64,000 bases of DNA from Hyphomicrobiaceae bacterium (GTDB taxonomy: Bacteria; Pseudomonadota; Alphaproteobacteria; Rhizobiales; Xanthobacteraceae), in the NCBI GenBank assembly GCA_947472885.1, contig CANJBX010000004.1, positions 24,661 to 88,660 on the forward strand, in the 5' to 3' direction. The first letter of the stretch is position 1, and every line of letters starts with the position of its first letter. The notes below the pieces were generated by a model. That model was not told the origin of the DNA. It made no database searches and worked only from the letters and a program-made list of their open reading frames with translations. A program made the position numbers and the translations under genes. Below are positions 1-9,585 of this stretch, piece by piece.

Positions 1-1
1 G

Positions 2-229
2 TTCCCGATCCTGATCTGGGCCGGTGGTGCGTTGCTCGGCTGGGTCGCGGGTGAGGTCATTGCGACCGATCCGGCGCTCGACAGCTTCATCGCTGCCAGG
101 TTCGGCGCCGACTCGATCCATACGATCGAGAAGGTCTGTGCGGTGGTTGGTGCGCTTTTCGTGGTCGCGGCCGGATGGGCGTGGCGGCGGTCGAAAGCCA
201 ATGCCAAGGCAAAGGCGCACGCGGTCTAG
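2..229 (+). CDS. TerC/YjbE-family integral membrane protein, C-terminal fragment
   Basis: Only the last 75 codons are inside the window; the 5' part lies upstream. The fragment reads through a hydrophobic segment beginning FPILIWAGGALLGW, a short loop with TDPALDSF, a second hydrophobic helix (VCAVVGALFVVAAGWAW), then a basic Lys/Ala/Arg tail and a TAG stop. The pattern of a helix with an acidic VAGEVIATDP stretch followed by a last helix and basic tail matches the C-terminus of TerC/YjbE membrane proteins, which are associated with metal handling and tellurite resistance. The family call is made from a fragment, so a different multi-pass membrane protein cannot be excluded. Confidence 0.6.
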   Translation, partial: FPILIWAGGALLGWVAGEVIATDPALDSFIAARFGADSIHTIEKVCAVVGALFVVAAGWAWRRSKANAKAKAHAV

Positions 230-256
230 TCACCGCGTTCGTCTCACTCAAAAATC

Positions 257-286
257 AAAAGGCCCGGTGCTTGCACCGGGCCTTTT
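257..286. terminator. bidirectional intrinsic terminator
   Basis: Perfect inverted repeat (AAAAGGCCCGGTGC, two bases, then its complement) with an A-run on one side and a T-run on the other. It lies between the converging ends of the TerC-like gene and purN and can serve both. Confidence 0.85.
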
Positions 287-302
287 CGTTTGCGGGAAAT
301 TT

Positions 303-887
303 TCAGACTGTCGCGCGGCCTTCCGCTATGGCCTTCAGCGCCTGCGGATAAATCCAGTGTTCGACCGCGAGGACCCGTTTCGCCAGCGTATCCGGCGTGT
401 CATTTGGCAGCACCGGAACGGAAGCCTGCGCGATGATCGGGCCGGAATCCATTTCCGGCACCACGAAGTGCACTGTTGCACCGTGTTCCCTAGCGCCTGC
501 GGCGATGGCGCGTTCGTGCGTATCGAGCCCCTTGAAGGCAGGCAGCAGTGCGGGATGAATGTTGATCATCCGCTGGTCCCAGCGCGAGATCAGCCACGGT
601 GTCAGCAGGCGCATGAAGCCCGCGAGGCAGACGATGTCGATGCGATTGGTTTCAAGCACGTCCTGCAACGCGCGTTCGAAGGCTTCGCGATCCTTGAACT
701 GCTTGTGATCGACGACGGCAGTCGTGATGCCGGCGCTGCTTGCGGTGGCGAGGCCGCCGGCGTCGGGGCGATTGCTTGCGACCAGCACAATTTCAGCGGG
801 ATACGCCGGGTCTTTCGCAGCCTCGATCAGCGCCGCCATGTTGGAGCCGCGGCCGGAGATCAGGATGGCGACGCGCTTGCGCGGCAT
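303..887 (-). CDS. purN: Phosphoribosylglycinamide formyltransferase (GART)
   Basis: Transfers a formyl group from 10-formyltetrahydrofolate to GAR, the third step of purine synthesis, in the cytoplasm. The 194-residue protein has the N-terminal phosphate-binding loop ISGRGSN (residues 10-16), the catalytic Asn and His in the MINIHPALLPAFKG block, and the catalytic Asp in VPEMDSGPI. Length is normal for the family. I start at the ATG giving MPRKRVAIL, four bases after the purM stop; an in-frame extension upstream would run into purM and lacks homology. It is the distal gene of a purM-purN pair, a common arrangement. No sign of damage. Confidence 0.96.
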   Translation of the reverse strand: MPRKRVAILISGRGSNMAALIEAAKDPAYPAEIVLVASNRPDAGGLATASSAGITTAVVDHKQFKDREAFERALQDVLETNRIDIVCLAGFMRLLTPWLISRWDQRMINIHPALLPAFKGLDTHERAIAAGAREHGATVHFVVPEMDSGPIIAQASVPVLPNDTPDTLAKRVLAVEHWIYPQALKAIAEGRATV

Positions 888-891
888 CTGG

Positions 892-1965
892 TCAGCCGAG
901 ATCGAGTTTGCCGGTGAACTCAACGCCGGGCGCACCGGGAGCGCGCGCCGTAACGGTGCCGATGGTGACGACGCGTTCGCCCATGCGTTCCAGCGTCGCG
1001 CACACCGCGGCGGCTTTCGCGCTTTCGACGACGGCGATCATGCCGATGCCGCAGTTGAACGCGCGCGTCATTTCCATTTCGGCGATGTTGCCAGTCCTGG
1101 CCAACCATTTGAACACCGGCAGCACAGGGACGGTCGAAAGGTCCATGCGGATCGCGAGGTGATCCGGCAGCACACGCGGGATGTTGTCGGGGAAGCCGCC
1201 GCCGGTGATATGGGCGAGCGCCTTCACAGCCTTGGTCTCGCGGATCGCGGCGAGGCACGATTTCACATAGAGCCTGGTCGGCGTCAGCAGGGCTTCGCCC
1301 AGCGTCTTCGACGGGTCGAACGGTGCGGGCGCGCTCAGCGCGAGGCCGGAACGTTCGACCACTTTCCGTACCAGCGAGTAGCCGTTGGAGTGGACGCCGG
1401 AGGAGGCGAGGCCTAGCACGGTGTCGCCGGGGCCGACATCGCCACGCGGCAGCAGGGTGCCGCGTTCTGCCGCACCCACCGCAAATCCCGCGAGGTCGTA
1501 ATCGCCCTGTTGATAAAGGCCCGGCATTTCCGCCGTCTCGCCGCCGATCAGCGCACAGCCGGACTGCTTGCAGCCCTCGGCGATGCCTGCCACCACGGCC
1601 GCGCCGACTTCCGGTTCCAGCTTGGAACAGGCAAAATAATCGAGGAAGAACAAGGGTTCGGCACCCTGGACGACCAGATCGTTGACCGACATGGCGACCA
1701 GATCGATGCCGATGGTCTGGTGGCGGTTGGTGTCGATGGCGAGTTTGACCTTGGTCCCGACGCCGTCGGTGGCCGCGCACAGCACCGGATCGGTAAAACC
1801 GGCCTGTTTGAGGTCAAAAAGACCGCCAAACCCCCCGATTTCGGCGCCTGCGCCCCGCCGCGCGGTGGCGCGCACCAGCGGCTTGATGAGGTCCACCATG
1901 CGGTTGCCGGCATCGATATCGACGCCGGCGCCGGCGTAGGTGAGGCCGCCTTTATCGCCCGTCAT
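892..1965 (-). CDS. purM: Phosphoribosylformylglycinamidine cyclo-ligase (AIR synthetase)
   Basis: Closes the imidazole ring of FGAM to give AIR with ATP hydrolysis, the fifth step of purine synthesis. The 357-residue protein starts [20 protein letters not shown]; the glycine-rich N-terminal motif, the ATDGVGTK nucleotide-binding segment, the [18 protein letters not shown] block and the [10 protein letters not shown] motif are all characteristic of PurM. The reading frame stays open far upstream (to about 2661), but that extension is antisense to the CDP-alcohol phosphatidyltransferase and is not used. Divergently transcribed from that gene across about 170 bases, so the purMN promoter must lie in 1966-2136. 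Confidence 0.96.
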   Translation of the reverse strand: MTGDKGGLTYAGAGVDIDAGNRMVDLIKPLVRATARRGAGAEIGGFGGLFDLKQAGFTDPVLCAATDGVGTKVKLAIDTNRHQTIGIDLVAMSVNDLVVQGAEPLFFLDYFACSKLEPEVGAAVVAGIAEGCKQSGCALIGGETAEMPGLYQQGDYDLAGFAVGAAERGTLLPRGDVGPGDTVLGLASSGVHSNGYSLVRKVVERSGLALSAPAPFDPSKTLGEALLTPTRLYVKSCLAAIRETKAVKALAHITGGGFPDNIPRVLPDHLAIRMDLSTVPVLPVFKWLARTGNIAEMEMTRAFNCGIGMIAVVESAKAAAVCATLERMGERVVTIGTVTARAPGAPGVEFTGKLDLG

Positions 1966-2136
1966 GGCGCGGAATCCCCTGTTGAAATCCTGAGGTATCA
2001 AACCGCAGGTAACGCGCGGGTGGTACGGCGAAATCGGGCCCGGTGCAATGGCGGGTAACGCTTGGCAACAGGGCTGGGGACTATATGTATAGTGCGCGGG
2101 AACGAAGCACTGAACGCATGGTATCCGCCGGGGGCC

Positions 2137-2691
2137 GTGTTGCTGAATCTGCCTAATCTCATCACGATCGCACGCATCCTGCTCGTGCCCATCATGGTAT
2201 GGGCCATCGCATCGCAGGAAATGCGTATCGCATTTTTCCTGTTCCTCGCTGCTGGCCTCAGCGACGCCGTGGACGGCTTTTTGGCCAAGCGTTTCAACAT
2301 GGCGAGCGAACTCGGGGCCTATCTCGATCCGCTGGCCGACAAGGTGCTGATCGTCGCGATCTATGTGTCGCTCGGGATCACGGAAGCCATCCCGCGCTGG
2401 CTGGTCATTCTGGTGGTGTCGCGCGACCTGCTGATCGTCGGCGGCATCATGCTGGCGTGGGTGCTTGGCAATCCGCTCCAGATCAAGCCGCTGAGGGTGT
2501 CCAAGCTCAACACGGTTGCACAGATATTGCTCGCAGGCTTCGTGCTGGCGGCGCTCGGCTTCAACTGGGATGCTGATATGGTGCGGATGGCGCTGACAGC
2601 GGCGGTGGCGGCGTTGACGCTGTTGTCCGTCGGGTTCTATCTGCGCGATTGGGTGACGCATATGGGCGTTACGTCACCGGGCCGAGAGTGA
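2137..2691 (+). CDS. pgsA: CDP-alcohol phosphatidyltransferase, PgsA-like
   Basis: Membrane enzyme that transfers a phosphatidyl group from CDP-diacylglycerol to an alcohol; the closest role is phosphatidylglycerophosphate synthase. The family signature DG-x2-A-(K/R)-x8-G-x3-D-x3-D is present as DGFLAKRF followed by [10 protein letters not shown], with Lys in the usual Arg position. The conserved N-terminus [15 protein letters not shown] supports a start at GTG 2137 (184 residues); TTG 2140 is also possible, and a TTG at 2062 would add 25 poorly conserved residues. Several hydrophobic helices follow. It lies seven bases before the next membrane protein region and probably shares its transcript. 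The exact alcohol substrate is inferred from family frequency. Confidence 0.82.
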   Translation: MLLNLPNLITIARILLVPIMVWAIASQEMRIAFFLFLAAGLSDAVDGFLAKRFNMASELGAYLDPLADKVLIVAIYVSLGITEAIPRWLVILVVSRDLLIVGGIMLAWVLGNPLQIKPLRVSKLNTVAQILLAGFVLAALGFNWDADMVRMALTAAVAALTLLSVGFYLRDWVTHMGVTSPGRE

Positions 2692-2716
2692 TGTTGCGTT
2701 GGAGTGGAAGGCGGCG

Positions 2717-3778
2717 ATGACGTTGCAGCGACAGGTCATGTTCTGGATTGCGGCGCTGGTGTTGTTTATCGCGCTGATCTGGCTGTTGTCCGGGGTTCTG
2801 TTGCCATTTGTCGCCGGCATGGCGCTCGCGTATCTCCTTGACCCGATTGCGAACCGCATAGAACGGCTGGGCGTCAACCGCGCCATGGCGACGTTCGCGA
2901 TGATCCTCGGCCTCGCCGTGGTGCTTGTCGTGCTGGCCATCCTGATCGTGCCGTTGATTGTCGATCAGGCCGCAGCCTTCGCTGACAATCTCCCGAATTA
3001 CTCGGCGCGTTTGCAGACCCTGATCAACGATTACGCCAAGCCGTGGCTCGACAAGTTTTCAGGTTCTGGCGCACCGAAGATGAACGTCGGCGACATTGTC
3101 AAAAACGCCTCGGGTCCGGCGCTGGTGTTCCTGACATCGTTGTGGTCAGGCGGGCAGGCGCTGTTCTCGGTGGTGTCGCTGCTGGTGATTACGCCGATCG
3201 TTGCTTTCTATCTGTTGATCGACTGGAAGCGCATTGTGGCCACGGTCGATGATCTGCTGCCGCGTGATCACGCCGAAACCATCCGTTCGCTGCTGCGCGA
3301 GATCGACAGCGCTATCGCGGGTTTCGTGCGCGGGCAGACCAGCATCTGCCTGATCCTCGCAATCTTCTACATGGCGGGATTTGCGCTCGCCGGATTGAAC
3401 TTCGGTTTCTTCATCGGCCTGACAGCGGGCATCGCGACCTTCATTCCCTACGTCGGTTCCTTCATCGGTCTTGTCGGCGCGACGCTCGTTGCCGTTGTGC
3501 AGTTCTGGCCGGAATGGACGCCCATCATCATCGTGCTGTGCATCGGAGCTGTCGGACAGGTACTCGAGAGCTATGTGCTTTCGCCCTACCTTGTCGGCGC
3601 GAGTGTCGGGCTGCATCCGGTATGGCTGATGTTCGCTTTGCTTGCGTTCAGCTACCTGTTCGGCTTTGTCGGCCTGATCGTGGCGATCCCGCTCTCGGCT
3701 GCAGTCGCCGTGCTGGTGCGCTTTGCGCTACGGCAATATCAGGCAAGCCGCATGTATATCGGCGAAGGGCCGCGCTGA
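2717..3778 (+). CDS. AI-2E family transporter (PerM/YdiK-type permease)
   Basis: A 353-residue polytopic membrane protein with the layout of the AI-2E/UPF0118 family: hydrophobic N-terminus (FWIAALVLFIALIWLL), a large soluble stretch around residues 95-150, then a C-terminal bundle with the family-typical IATFIPYVGSFIG and LSPYLVGASVGLHPVW segments. Members export small molecules, or in some bacteria act in Na+/H+ exchange; the substrate here cannot be told. The start is the ATG after a GGAAGG ribosome-binding site; a TTG 18 bases earlier is less likely. The stop codon is separated from the hdaA start by a single base, so the two are almost certainly co-translated, a linkage seen in other alphaproteobacteria. 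Confidence 0.88.
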   Translation: MTLQRQVMFWIAALVLFIALIWLLSGVLLPFVAGMALAYLLDPIANRIERLGVNRAMATFAMILGLAVVLVVLAILIVPLIVDQAAAFADNLPNYSARLQTLINDYAKPWLDKFSGSGAPKMNVGDIVKNASGPALVFLTSLWSGGQALFSVVSLLVITPIVAFYLLIDWKRIVATVDDLLPRDHAETIRSLLREIDSAIAGFVRGQTSICLILAIFYMAGFALAGLNFGFFIGLTAGIATFIPYVGSFIGLVGATLVAVVQFWPEWTPIIIVLCIGAVGQVLESYVLSPYLVGASVGLHPVWLMFALLAFSYLFGFVGLIVAIPLSAAVAVLVRFALRQYQASRMYIGEGPR

Positions 3779-3779
3779 G

Positions 3780-4457
3780 ATGGCAACGCCGCGCCAGCTT
3801 GCGCTTGCGCTTGGCCACGGCGAAAGTTTCGCGCGTGAGGATTTGCTCGAAGGGCCGGAAAACGCCGCCGCGCTCAAGCTGATCGAGCAATGGCCGGATT
3901 GGCCGTCACGCACTGTTGCGCTGGTCGGTCCGCAGGGTTCCGGCAAAAGCCATCTCGCGGCGATCTGGGCAGCAACCGCAGGCGCGCGTGTCATTTCCGG
4001 GCATACGCTTGATGAAACTGGCGGGCCGACTGCGCTCGCGACCGGCGCGCTGGTGGTCGAGGATCTCGCCGTCGGCATTTTTGACGAGCGCGCGCTGTTC
4101 CATCTTCTCAACATGGCGCGCGCGGAGAAGGCCGACGTGCTGATTACCGCGCGCACGACGCCGATTGCGTGGCAGGCGAACCTGCCCGATCTCATGTCGC
4201 GCCTGCGCGCCTTGCCGGTCGTGACCCTCGATCCGCCCAGTGACACGCTGCTGCGCGCCGTGCTGGTTAAGCTGTTCGCCGACCGGCAGCTCGCCGTCGA
4301 TGAAAGCCTGATCGGCTATCTCGTTTCCCGCATGGAGCGTTCGTTTGCCGCCGCCGGTTCGATGGTGGCGACGCTCGACCGCGAGGCCCTGCGGCAGCAG
4401 CGTCCGGTGACACGGTCGCTTGCCAGCGAGCTTTTCCGTGACCCCGTGACCCCGTGA
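3780..4457 (+). CDS. hdaA: HdaA-like DnaA-related regulatory protein
   Basis: A 225-residue protein related to the AAA+ part of DnaA but lacking the DNA-binding domain, as expected for Hda/HdaA, which works with the beta clamp to promote DnaA-ATP hydrolysis and limit re-initiation. It has a Walker A loop GPQGSGKS (residues 50-57), a Walker B-like ALVVEDLA, a sensor region (VLITARTTP) and the short N-terminal peptide RQLALALGHGESF, typical of the clamp-binding tail. The start ATG is one base past the permease stop. Its last codons are formed by an 8-bp tandem repeat that also supplies the stop codon. Confidence 0.88.
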   Translation: MATPRQLALALGHGESFAREDLLEGPENAAALKLIEQWPDWPSRTVALVGPQGSGKSHLAAIWAATAGARVISGHTLDETGGPTALATGALVVEDLAVGIFDERALFHLLNMARAEKADVLITARTTPIAWQANLPDLMSRLRALPVVTLDPPSDTLLRAVLVKLFADRQLAVDESLIGYLVSRMERSFAAAGSMVATLDREALRQQRPVTRSLASELFRDPVTP

Positions 4458-4467
4458 CCCCGTGACC
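4436..4467 (+). repeat. four perfect copies of CCGTGACC across the hdaA stop codon
   Basis: The 8-mer CCGTGACC is repeated four times head to tail without mismatch, starting inside the last codons of hdaA and running past its TGA. The unit is not a multiple of three, so gain or loss of a copy changes the last few residues and the stop position. Confidence 0.9.
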
Positions 4468-4562
4468 TCGTCCTGACGGCTTGACCCGGACATCCGGCGG
4501 ACGCTCAATTCATTGAATTGTCACGAAGGCGCGGGATACTGTGGTCTTGCTGGAAAATCGAT

Positions 4563-6761
4563 ATGGCTGAGCCTGCTCAAGCTATTGTATTACCTATTGA
4601 AATTGACCGGCAGGAGACTGCTCCGGTTGCGCCGCAGGCGTTCACGAACCCGGATCGTTTCATCAACCGCGAGCTATCCTGGCTCCAGTTCAACCGCCGG
4701 GTCCTCGAAGAAGCGCAGAATCCGACCCATCCGCTGCTGGAGCGGGTGCGCTTCCTGTCTATTTCCGCAAACAACCTTGATGAATTCTATATGGTCCGCG
4801 TCGCTGGCCTGAAGGGTCAGGTCCGCGCCAGCGTCACCACCAAAAGCCCGGATGGGCTGACACCCGCCGAACAGCTTGCGCGGATCACTGAGGAGGTTGC
4901 CAAACTCGCCAGTGACCAGCAGCAGCGCTGGAAGGAATTGCGCGAGGATCTTGCCAGCGAATCCATAGTGCTGGTTGAAGGCAATTCGCTGAAGAAATCC
5001 GACCGCGCCTGGCTTGAGGATTATTTCCTTGGCCATATCTTTCCGGTGCTGACGCCGCTTGCCATCGATCCGGCGCATCCGTTTCCGTTCATTCCGAACC
5101 TCGGCTTCTCGATTGCGCTGCAGCTTGCGCGCTCAACCGACGGCAAGGCGATGAATGCGCTGATCCGCGTGCCGCAAAAAATCGAACGGCTGATCCATCT
5201 GCCCGCTGCCGATGGCCGCGCGCGCCTCATCACGCTCGAACAGGCCGTCGGCCTGTTCATTCCCAAACTGTTCCCCGGCTACAAGGTGAACGGGCAGGGT
5301 GCGTTCCGCATCGTGCGCGACAGCGATATCGAAATCGAGGAAGAAGCCGAAGACCTCGTGATGGAGTTCGAGCGCGTACTCAAGCGCCGCCGCCGCGGTT
5401 CGGCCATCCGGCTTGAGGTGGAATCCTCGATGCCGGCCGAGCTGCGCCGCTTCGTGCAGCGTGCGCTTCCCGTTGCCGACGACGAAGTGTTTGTGATCGA
5501 CGGTATGCTGGCGCTCAACGAAGTGTCGCAGGTGCTCAAGGTCGACCGGCCCGATCTCGAATTCGTGCCGTACAATCCGCGCTTCCCGGAGCGTATCCGC
5601 GATCATGCCGGCGACTGCTTCGCCGCGATCCGCCAGAAGGACCTGATCGTTCATCACCCGTATGAATCGTTCGACGTGGTGGTGCAGTTCCTGGCACAGG
5701 CGGCGCGCGATCCGGATGTCGTCGCGATCAAGCAGACGCTCTACCGCACCTCGTCCAACAGCCCGATTGTGCGCGAACTCGCCGCCGCCGCCGAAGCCGG
5801 CAAGTCGGTGACGGCGCTGGTCGAACTGAAAGCCCGTTTCGACGAAGAAGCCAACATCCGCTGGGCACGCGATCTTGAACGCGCCGGCGTGCAGGTGGTC
5901 TACGGCTTCATTGAACTCAAGACGCATTCCAAGCTGTCGATGGTGGTGCGGCGCGAGGGCGGCAGCCTGACGTCGTACTGCCACGTCGGCACCGGCAATT
6001 ATCATCCGTTTACTGCGCGTATCTACACCGACCTGTCGTTCTTCACGGCCGATCCGGTGATCGGCCGCGACGTCGCGCGCATCTTCAATTACATCACCGG
6101 CTATGCCGAGCCCGCCGAACTCGATCAGATGTCGGTGTCGCCGATCAGCCTGAAGAAACGCATCATCTCGCACATCGAGGGTGAGATCGCGCATGCGAAG
6201 GCGGGCCGTCCCGCCGTCATCTGGATGAAGATGAATTCGCTGGTCGATCCCGAAATCATCGATCTGCTGTATCTGGCGTCGCAGGCCGGCGTGAAAGTCG
6301 ATCTGGTCGTGCGTGGTATCTGCTGCCTGCGTCCGGGTGTGCCCGGCCTGTCGGAGAATATTCGCGCCAAGTCGATTGTCGGGCGCTTTCTGGAACACGG
6401 CCGCATCTATTGCTTCGGCGATGGCCATGGCCTGCCGCATCCCAAGGCCGCGGTTTATATTTCCTCCGCCGACATGATGCCGCGCAACCTGGACCGCCGT
6501 GTCGAGGCGCTGTGCCCGATCACCAATCCGACCGTGCACGAACAGGTGCTGGATCAGATCATGATGGCGAATTTCAAGGATAATGAGCAAAGCTGGGAAT
6601 TTCTCCCCGACGGCACTACGCAGCGCGTTGCGGCGGTAGCCGGCGAGGAACCTTTTAATGCACATAAATATTTTATGACGAATCCGAGCTTGTCAGGCCG
6701 CGGAAAATCCCTCAAGGAGTCGCCACCCCGCAGCCTAACTCGCCGCATGGATCGTGCCTGA
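4563..6761 (+). CDS. ppk: Polyphosphate kinase 1
   Basis: Polymerises the gamma phosphate of ATP into inorganic polyphosphate, reversibly. The 732-residue protein shows the PPK1 domain order: N-terminal helical domain ([35 protein letters not shown]), head domain, and two phospholipase-D-like catalytic domains. The two conserved histidines are visible: His455 in [13 protein letters not shown] (the autophosphorylated residue by family knowledge) and His612 in [12 protein letters not shown]. The start is the ATG giving MAEPAQAIV; upstream in-frame codons are not conserved. The C-terminus carries about 30 extra polar, basic residues after the usual FNAHKYFM. Its end overlaps the start of ppx by 8 bases, which couples synthesis and degradation of polyphosphate. 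Confidence 0.97.
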   Translation: MAEPAQAIVLPIEIDRQETAPVAPQAFTNPDRFINRELSWLQFNRRVLEEAQNPTHPLLERVRFLSISANNLDEFYMVRVAGLKGQVRASVTTKSPDGLTPAEQLARITEEVAKLASDQQQRWKELREDLASESIVLVEGNSLKKSDRAWLEDYFLGHIFPVLTPLAIDPAHPFPFIPNLGFSIALQLARSTDGKAMNALIRVPQKIERLIHLPAADGRARLITLEQAVGLFIPKLFPGYKVNGQGAFRIVRDSDIEIEEEAEDLVMEFERVLKRRRRGSAIRLEVESSMPAELRRFVQRALPVADDEVFVIDGMLALNEVSQVLKVDRPDLEFVPYNPRFPERIRDHAGDCFAAIRQKDLIVHHPYESFDVVVQFLAQAARDPDVVAIKQTLYRTSSNSPIVRELAAAAEAGKSVTALVELKARFDEEANIRWARDLERAGVQVVYGFIELKTHSKLSMVVRREGGSLTSYCHVGTGNYHPFTARIYTDLSFFTADPVIGRDVARIFNYITGYAEPAELDQMSVSPISLKKRIISHIEGEIAHAKAGRPAVIWMKMNSLVDPEIIDLLYLASQAGVKVDLVVRGICCLRPGVPGLSENIRAKSIVGRFLEHGRIYCFGDGHGLPHPKAAVYISSADMMPRNLDRRVEALCPITNPTVHEQVLDQIMMANFKDNEQSWEFLPDGTTQRVAAVAGEEPFNAHKYFMTNPSLSGRGKSLKESPPRSLTRRMDRA

Positions 6762-8355
6762 ACGAAAACGCCCTGCCAAACGCCCGCGACGCCGGCCTGT
6801 AAAAAGCCGCGCTGCGAAGTCCCAAAGGACAAAAGCCCCGGCGCGCAAACGCCGGGCAGCACAGGGCCGTCTCGATCACGGCCCGCCGATTGCCGTCATC
6901 GACATCGGCTCCAACTCGGTGCGGCTGGTTGCCTATGAAGGGCTGACGCGCGCTCCGACGCCGATTTTCAACGAAAAGGTACTGGCCGGCCTTGGCCGCG
7001 AAGTGCAGTCCACCGGATTGCTTGCGCCGGACGCCATCGAAGTTGCGCTCGCCGCGCTCAAGCGGTTCCGTACCCTGTGCGACACGATTGGTGCCAGGCG
7101 GGTGTGGGCGATTGCAACCGCGGCATGCCGCGATGCCGAGAACGGCCCTGAATTCATTCGCAAGGCCGAGCGCATTTGCCGCACCAGGATCGAAGTTCTT
7201 TCCGGCCGCCGTGAAGCGAAACTGTCGGCGCTGGGCATCGTGTCCAGCACCTACAAGCCCGATGGCATCGTCGGCGATCTTGGCGGTGGTTCGCTCGAAC
7301 TGATCGACGTGAAGGGCCAGCGCATCGGCGCGGGTGCGACGCTGCCGCTCGGCGGCCTCGCGTTGCAGGACATCTCCAAGAAATCGCTCAAGCGTGCGGA
7401 AGACATCGTGCGCGAGGAGCTTGCCCAAGTGCCGGCGCTCAAGCGCGGCAGGGGGCGGAATTTCTACGCCGTCGGCGGGACGTGGCGCGCGCTGGCGCGG
7501 CTGCACATGTGGCAGACCGGCTATCCGCTGCATGTCACGCACGAGTATTCCATTCCGGCTGAAGAGGCCCTCGAGTTCGCGCGTCTGGTGCGCCGCGTCG
7601 ATGCCGAAACCTTGTTGCGGGTCGAAGTCGTCGCCGACGCGCGCCGTCCGCTGCTCGCCTATGCCGCGCTGGTGCTGGAACATCTGGTCCGCATCGCCAG
7701 GCCCAAGAACATCGTGATCTCCGCGCTCGGTGTGCGCGAGGGGCTGCTTTATTCGCTGTTGCGCGACAGCGTGAAAAAGCAGGACCCGCTGCTGGCCTCC
7801 GCGCAGGAACTCAATGTGCTGCGCTCGCGCTCGCCCAAGCACGGCGAGGAGCTTTGCGCCTGGACCGACAGGTTCATGTCGTCGTCGGGTATTCACGAAA
7901 CGCTGGCCGAGCGCCGCCTGCGCCACGCCGCCTGTCTCCTCGGCGACATCGGCTGGCGCGCGCACCCGGACTATCGTGGCGAACAATCGCTCAACATTAT
8001 CGCCAATGCGGCGTTCGTTGCAGTCGATCATCCGGGCAGGGCCTATATCGCGCTTGCGGTATTCTTCCGCCACGTCGGTCTTGCCGACGACGAGTTATCG
8101 CCGCAGGTGCGCGAACTCGTTTCAGCACGGATGCTGGATCACGCCCGTATCCTCGGTGCGGCGATGCGGGTTGCCTATCTCGTATCGGCGGCAATGCCGG
8201 GCGTGCTGCCGCATACGCCGATGTCTGTCGAGCGCGGCAAGCTCAAGCTGAAGCTCAAGGGCCGCAATGCCAGCGCCAACGGCGATCGCCTGTTCGCGCG
8301 CCTGCGCCAGCTGGCGCGGCTGATCGGCCGCGAGCCGGTGATCGTCACCAGCTGA
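6754..8355 (+). CDS. ppx: Ppx/GppA exopolyphosphatase
   Basis: Releases terminal phosphate from polyphosphate and, in some members, hydrolyses pppGpp. The 533-residue protein begins at a GTG overlapping the ppk end by 8 bases; the first 43 residues are very Lys/Arg-rich and unlikely to be structured, then the ASKHA fold starts with [18 protein letters not shown]. Further motifs are [13 protein letters not shown] (phosphate/metal loop) and the [13 protein letters not shown] helix region. The C-terminal half has an HD-like helical section ([15 protein letters not shown]) as in long Ppx proteins. It faces rnd tail to tail with only six bases between. The basic N-terminal extension could bind the polyanionic substrate; that is inference. 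Confidence 0.93.
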   Translation: MPERKRPAKRPRRRPVKSRAAKSQRTKAPARKRRAAQGRLDHGPPIAVIDIGSNSVRLVAYEGLTRAPTPIFNEKVLAGLGREVQSTGLLAPDAIEVALAALKRFRTLCDTIGARRVWAIATAACRDAENGPEFIRKAERICRTRIEVLSGRREAKLSALGIVSSTYKPDGIVGDLGGGSLELIDVKGQRIGAGATLPLGGLALQDISKKSLKRAEDIVREELAQVPALKRGRGRNFYAVGGTWRALARLHMWQTGYPLHVTHEYSIPAEEALEFARLVRRVDAETLLRVEVVADARRPLLAYAALVLEHLVRIARPKNIVISALGVREGLLYSLLRDSVKKQDPLLASAQELNVLRSRSPKHGEELCAWTDRFMSSSGIHETLAERRLRHAACLLGDIGWRAHPDYRGEQSLNIIANAAFVAVDHPGRAYIALAVFFRHVGLADDELSPQVRELVSARMLDHARILGAAMRVAYLVSAAMPGVLPHTPMSVERGKLKLKLKGRNASANGDRLFARLRQLARLIGREPVIVTS

Positions 8356-8361
8356 ATGTAG

Positions 8362-9519
8362 TCATTCCGGCTGGGTGCGTTCGGCGGCGACGACCCTGCC
8401 GCGATCAATCGCGAGACCGAGCTTGCCGTGCTTGAGGTCGAGCGCCTTGTCCCCGAACATTTCGCGCCGCCAGCCGTGCATGGCGGGAACATCGGCGCGG
8501 TCGTCGGCGGCGATGGCTTCGAGGTCATCCACCGTGGCGATCACCTTGGCGGCGACGCCGTTCTGTTCCGAGGTCATGCGCAGCAGCACCTTCAGCAATT
8601 CGACGATGGCGCTGCCATTGCTGTTCTGGCGCGGACGCTCCAGCTGCGGCAGGCTCTTGTGGTCGCGCTCAAGGCCGCGGTTGACGGCGTCGACCACGTC
8701 CTGTCCCCAGCGCGAGCGTTCGAAGCCCTTGGGCAATGAGCGCAGCGTGGCAAGCCTTTCCAGCGTTGCCGGCGCCTGTGTTGCGATATCGCCCAGCGCG
8801 TCATCCTTGAGGATACGCCCACGCGGCACGTCGCGGTTCTGCGCTTCGCGCTCGCGCCAGGCCGCGACTTCGATCAGTACGGCGAGGTCTTTCGGTTTGC
8901 GCACGCGGGTCTTGAGGCGCTGCCATGCCTTGTCCGGCTCGGCGCGATAGGTGTCGGGAGAAGTGAGGATCTTCATTTCCTCGCCGACCCAATCGATGCG
9001 GCCGCGTTCCTTCAGCCCGTCGGTGAGCGAGAGATAGACATCGCGCAGGTGGGTAACGTCGGAGGCCGCATAGGAAATCTGCGCGTCGGAGAGGGGACGG
9101 CGTGACCAGTCGGTAAAGCGGTTGGACTTGTCGAGCTGGTCGCCGGTGATGCGCTGCACCAGTTGATCGTAGGAAATGGAGTCGCCATAGCCGAGTACCA
9201 TGGCTGCAACCTGCGTATCGAACACCGGATGCGGAATAAGCCCTGCCATGTGCCAGACGATTTCGATGTCCTGCCGTGCGGCGTGAAACACTTTCAGCAC
9301 GCGCTCGTTGGCCATCAGTTCAAAGAATGGCTTGAGATCGAGGCCGGGCGCCAGCGTGTCGATAACGACCGCTTCATCCGTGCTGGCGATCTGCGCGACG
9401 CAAAGCAGCGGGTAATACGTCGTCTCGCGCAGGAATTCCGTATCGACCGTCACGAACGGATGGGCGGCAAAACGCGCGCACGCGGCAGCAAGCTGCTCGG
9501 AGGTCGTAATCAGTTCCAT
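8362..9519 (-). CDS. rnd: Ribonuclease D
   Basis: 3'-5' exoribonuclease of the DEDD family that trims tRNA and other structured RNA 3' ends. The 385-residue protein has ExoI ([13 protein letters not shown]), ExoII ([13 protein letters not shown]) and ExoIII with the DEDDy tyrosine ([14 protein letters not shown]), followed by an HRDC domain around residues 205-285 ([31 protein letters not shown]) and a second helical HRDC-like part. The start is set at the ATG giving [14 protein letters not shown]; the frame continues 22 codons upstream to an ATG at 9585, but that stretch is not family-like. It converges on ppx. Confidence 0.94.
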   Translation of the reverse strand: MELITTSEQLAAACARFAAHPFVTVDTEFLRETTYYPLLCVAQIASTDEAVVIDTLAPGLDLKPFFELMANERVLKVFHAARQDIEIVWHMAGLIPHPVFDTQVAAMVLGYGDSISYDQLVQRITGDQLDKSNRFTDWSRRPLSDAQISYAASDVTHLRDVYLSLTDGLKERGRIDWVGEEMKILTSPDTYRAEPDKAWQRLKTRVRKPKDLAVLIEVAAWREREAQNRDVPRGRILKDDALGDIATQAPATLERLATLRSLPKGFERSRWGQDVVDAVNRGLERDHKSLPQLERPRQNSNGSAIVELLKVLLRMTSEQNGVAAKVIATVDDLEAIAADDRADVPAMHGWRREMFGDKALDLKHGKLGLAIDRGRVVAAERTQPE

Positions 9520-9585
9520 CGGTCCGTGTTTACCGGAATCGGCAGGAATTGTCGTGTGATCTGTCGCTGTATGACGAAAGTTCAT

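Noticed and set aside
892..2661. N-terminal extension of purM to 2661
   Set aside because: The extra residues are antisense to the CDP-alcohol phosphatidyltransferase and not family-like. A normal PurM start ([10 protein letters not shown]) exists at 1965.
4480..4530. Sigma70-like promoter or Pho box before ppk
   Set aside because: TTGACC followed by a poor -10 at 17 bases is below what I would call a promoter, and no PhoB-box direct repeat is present.
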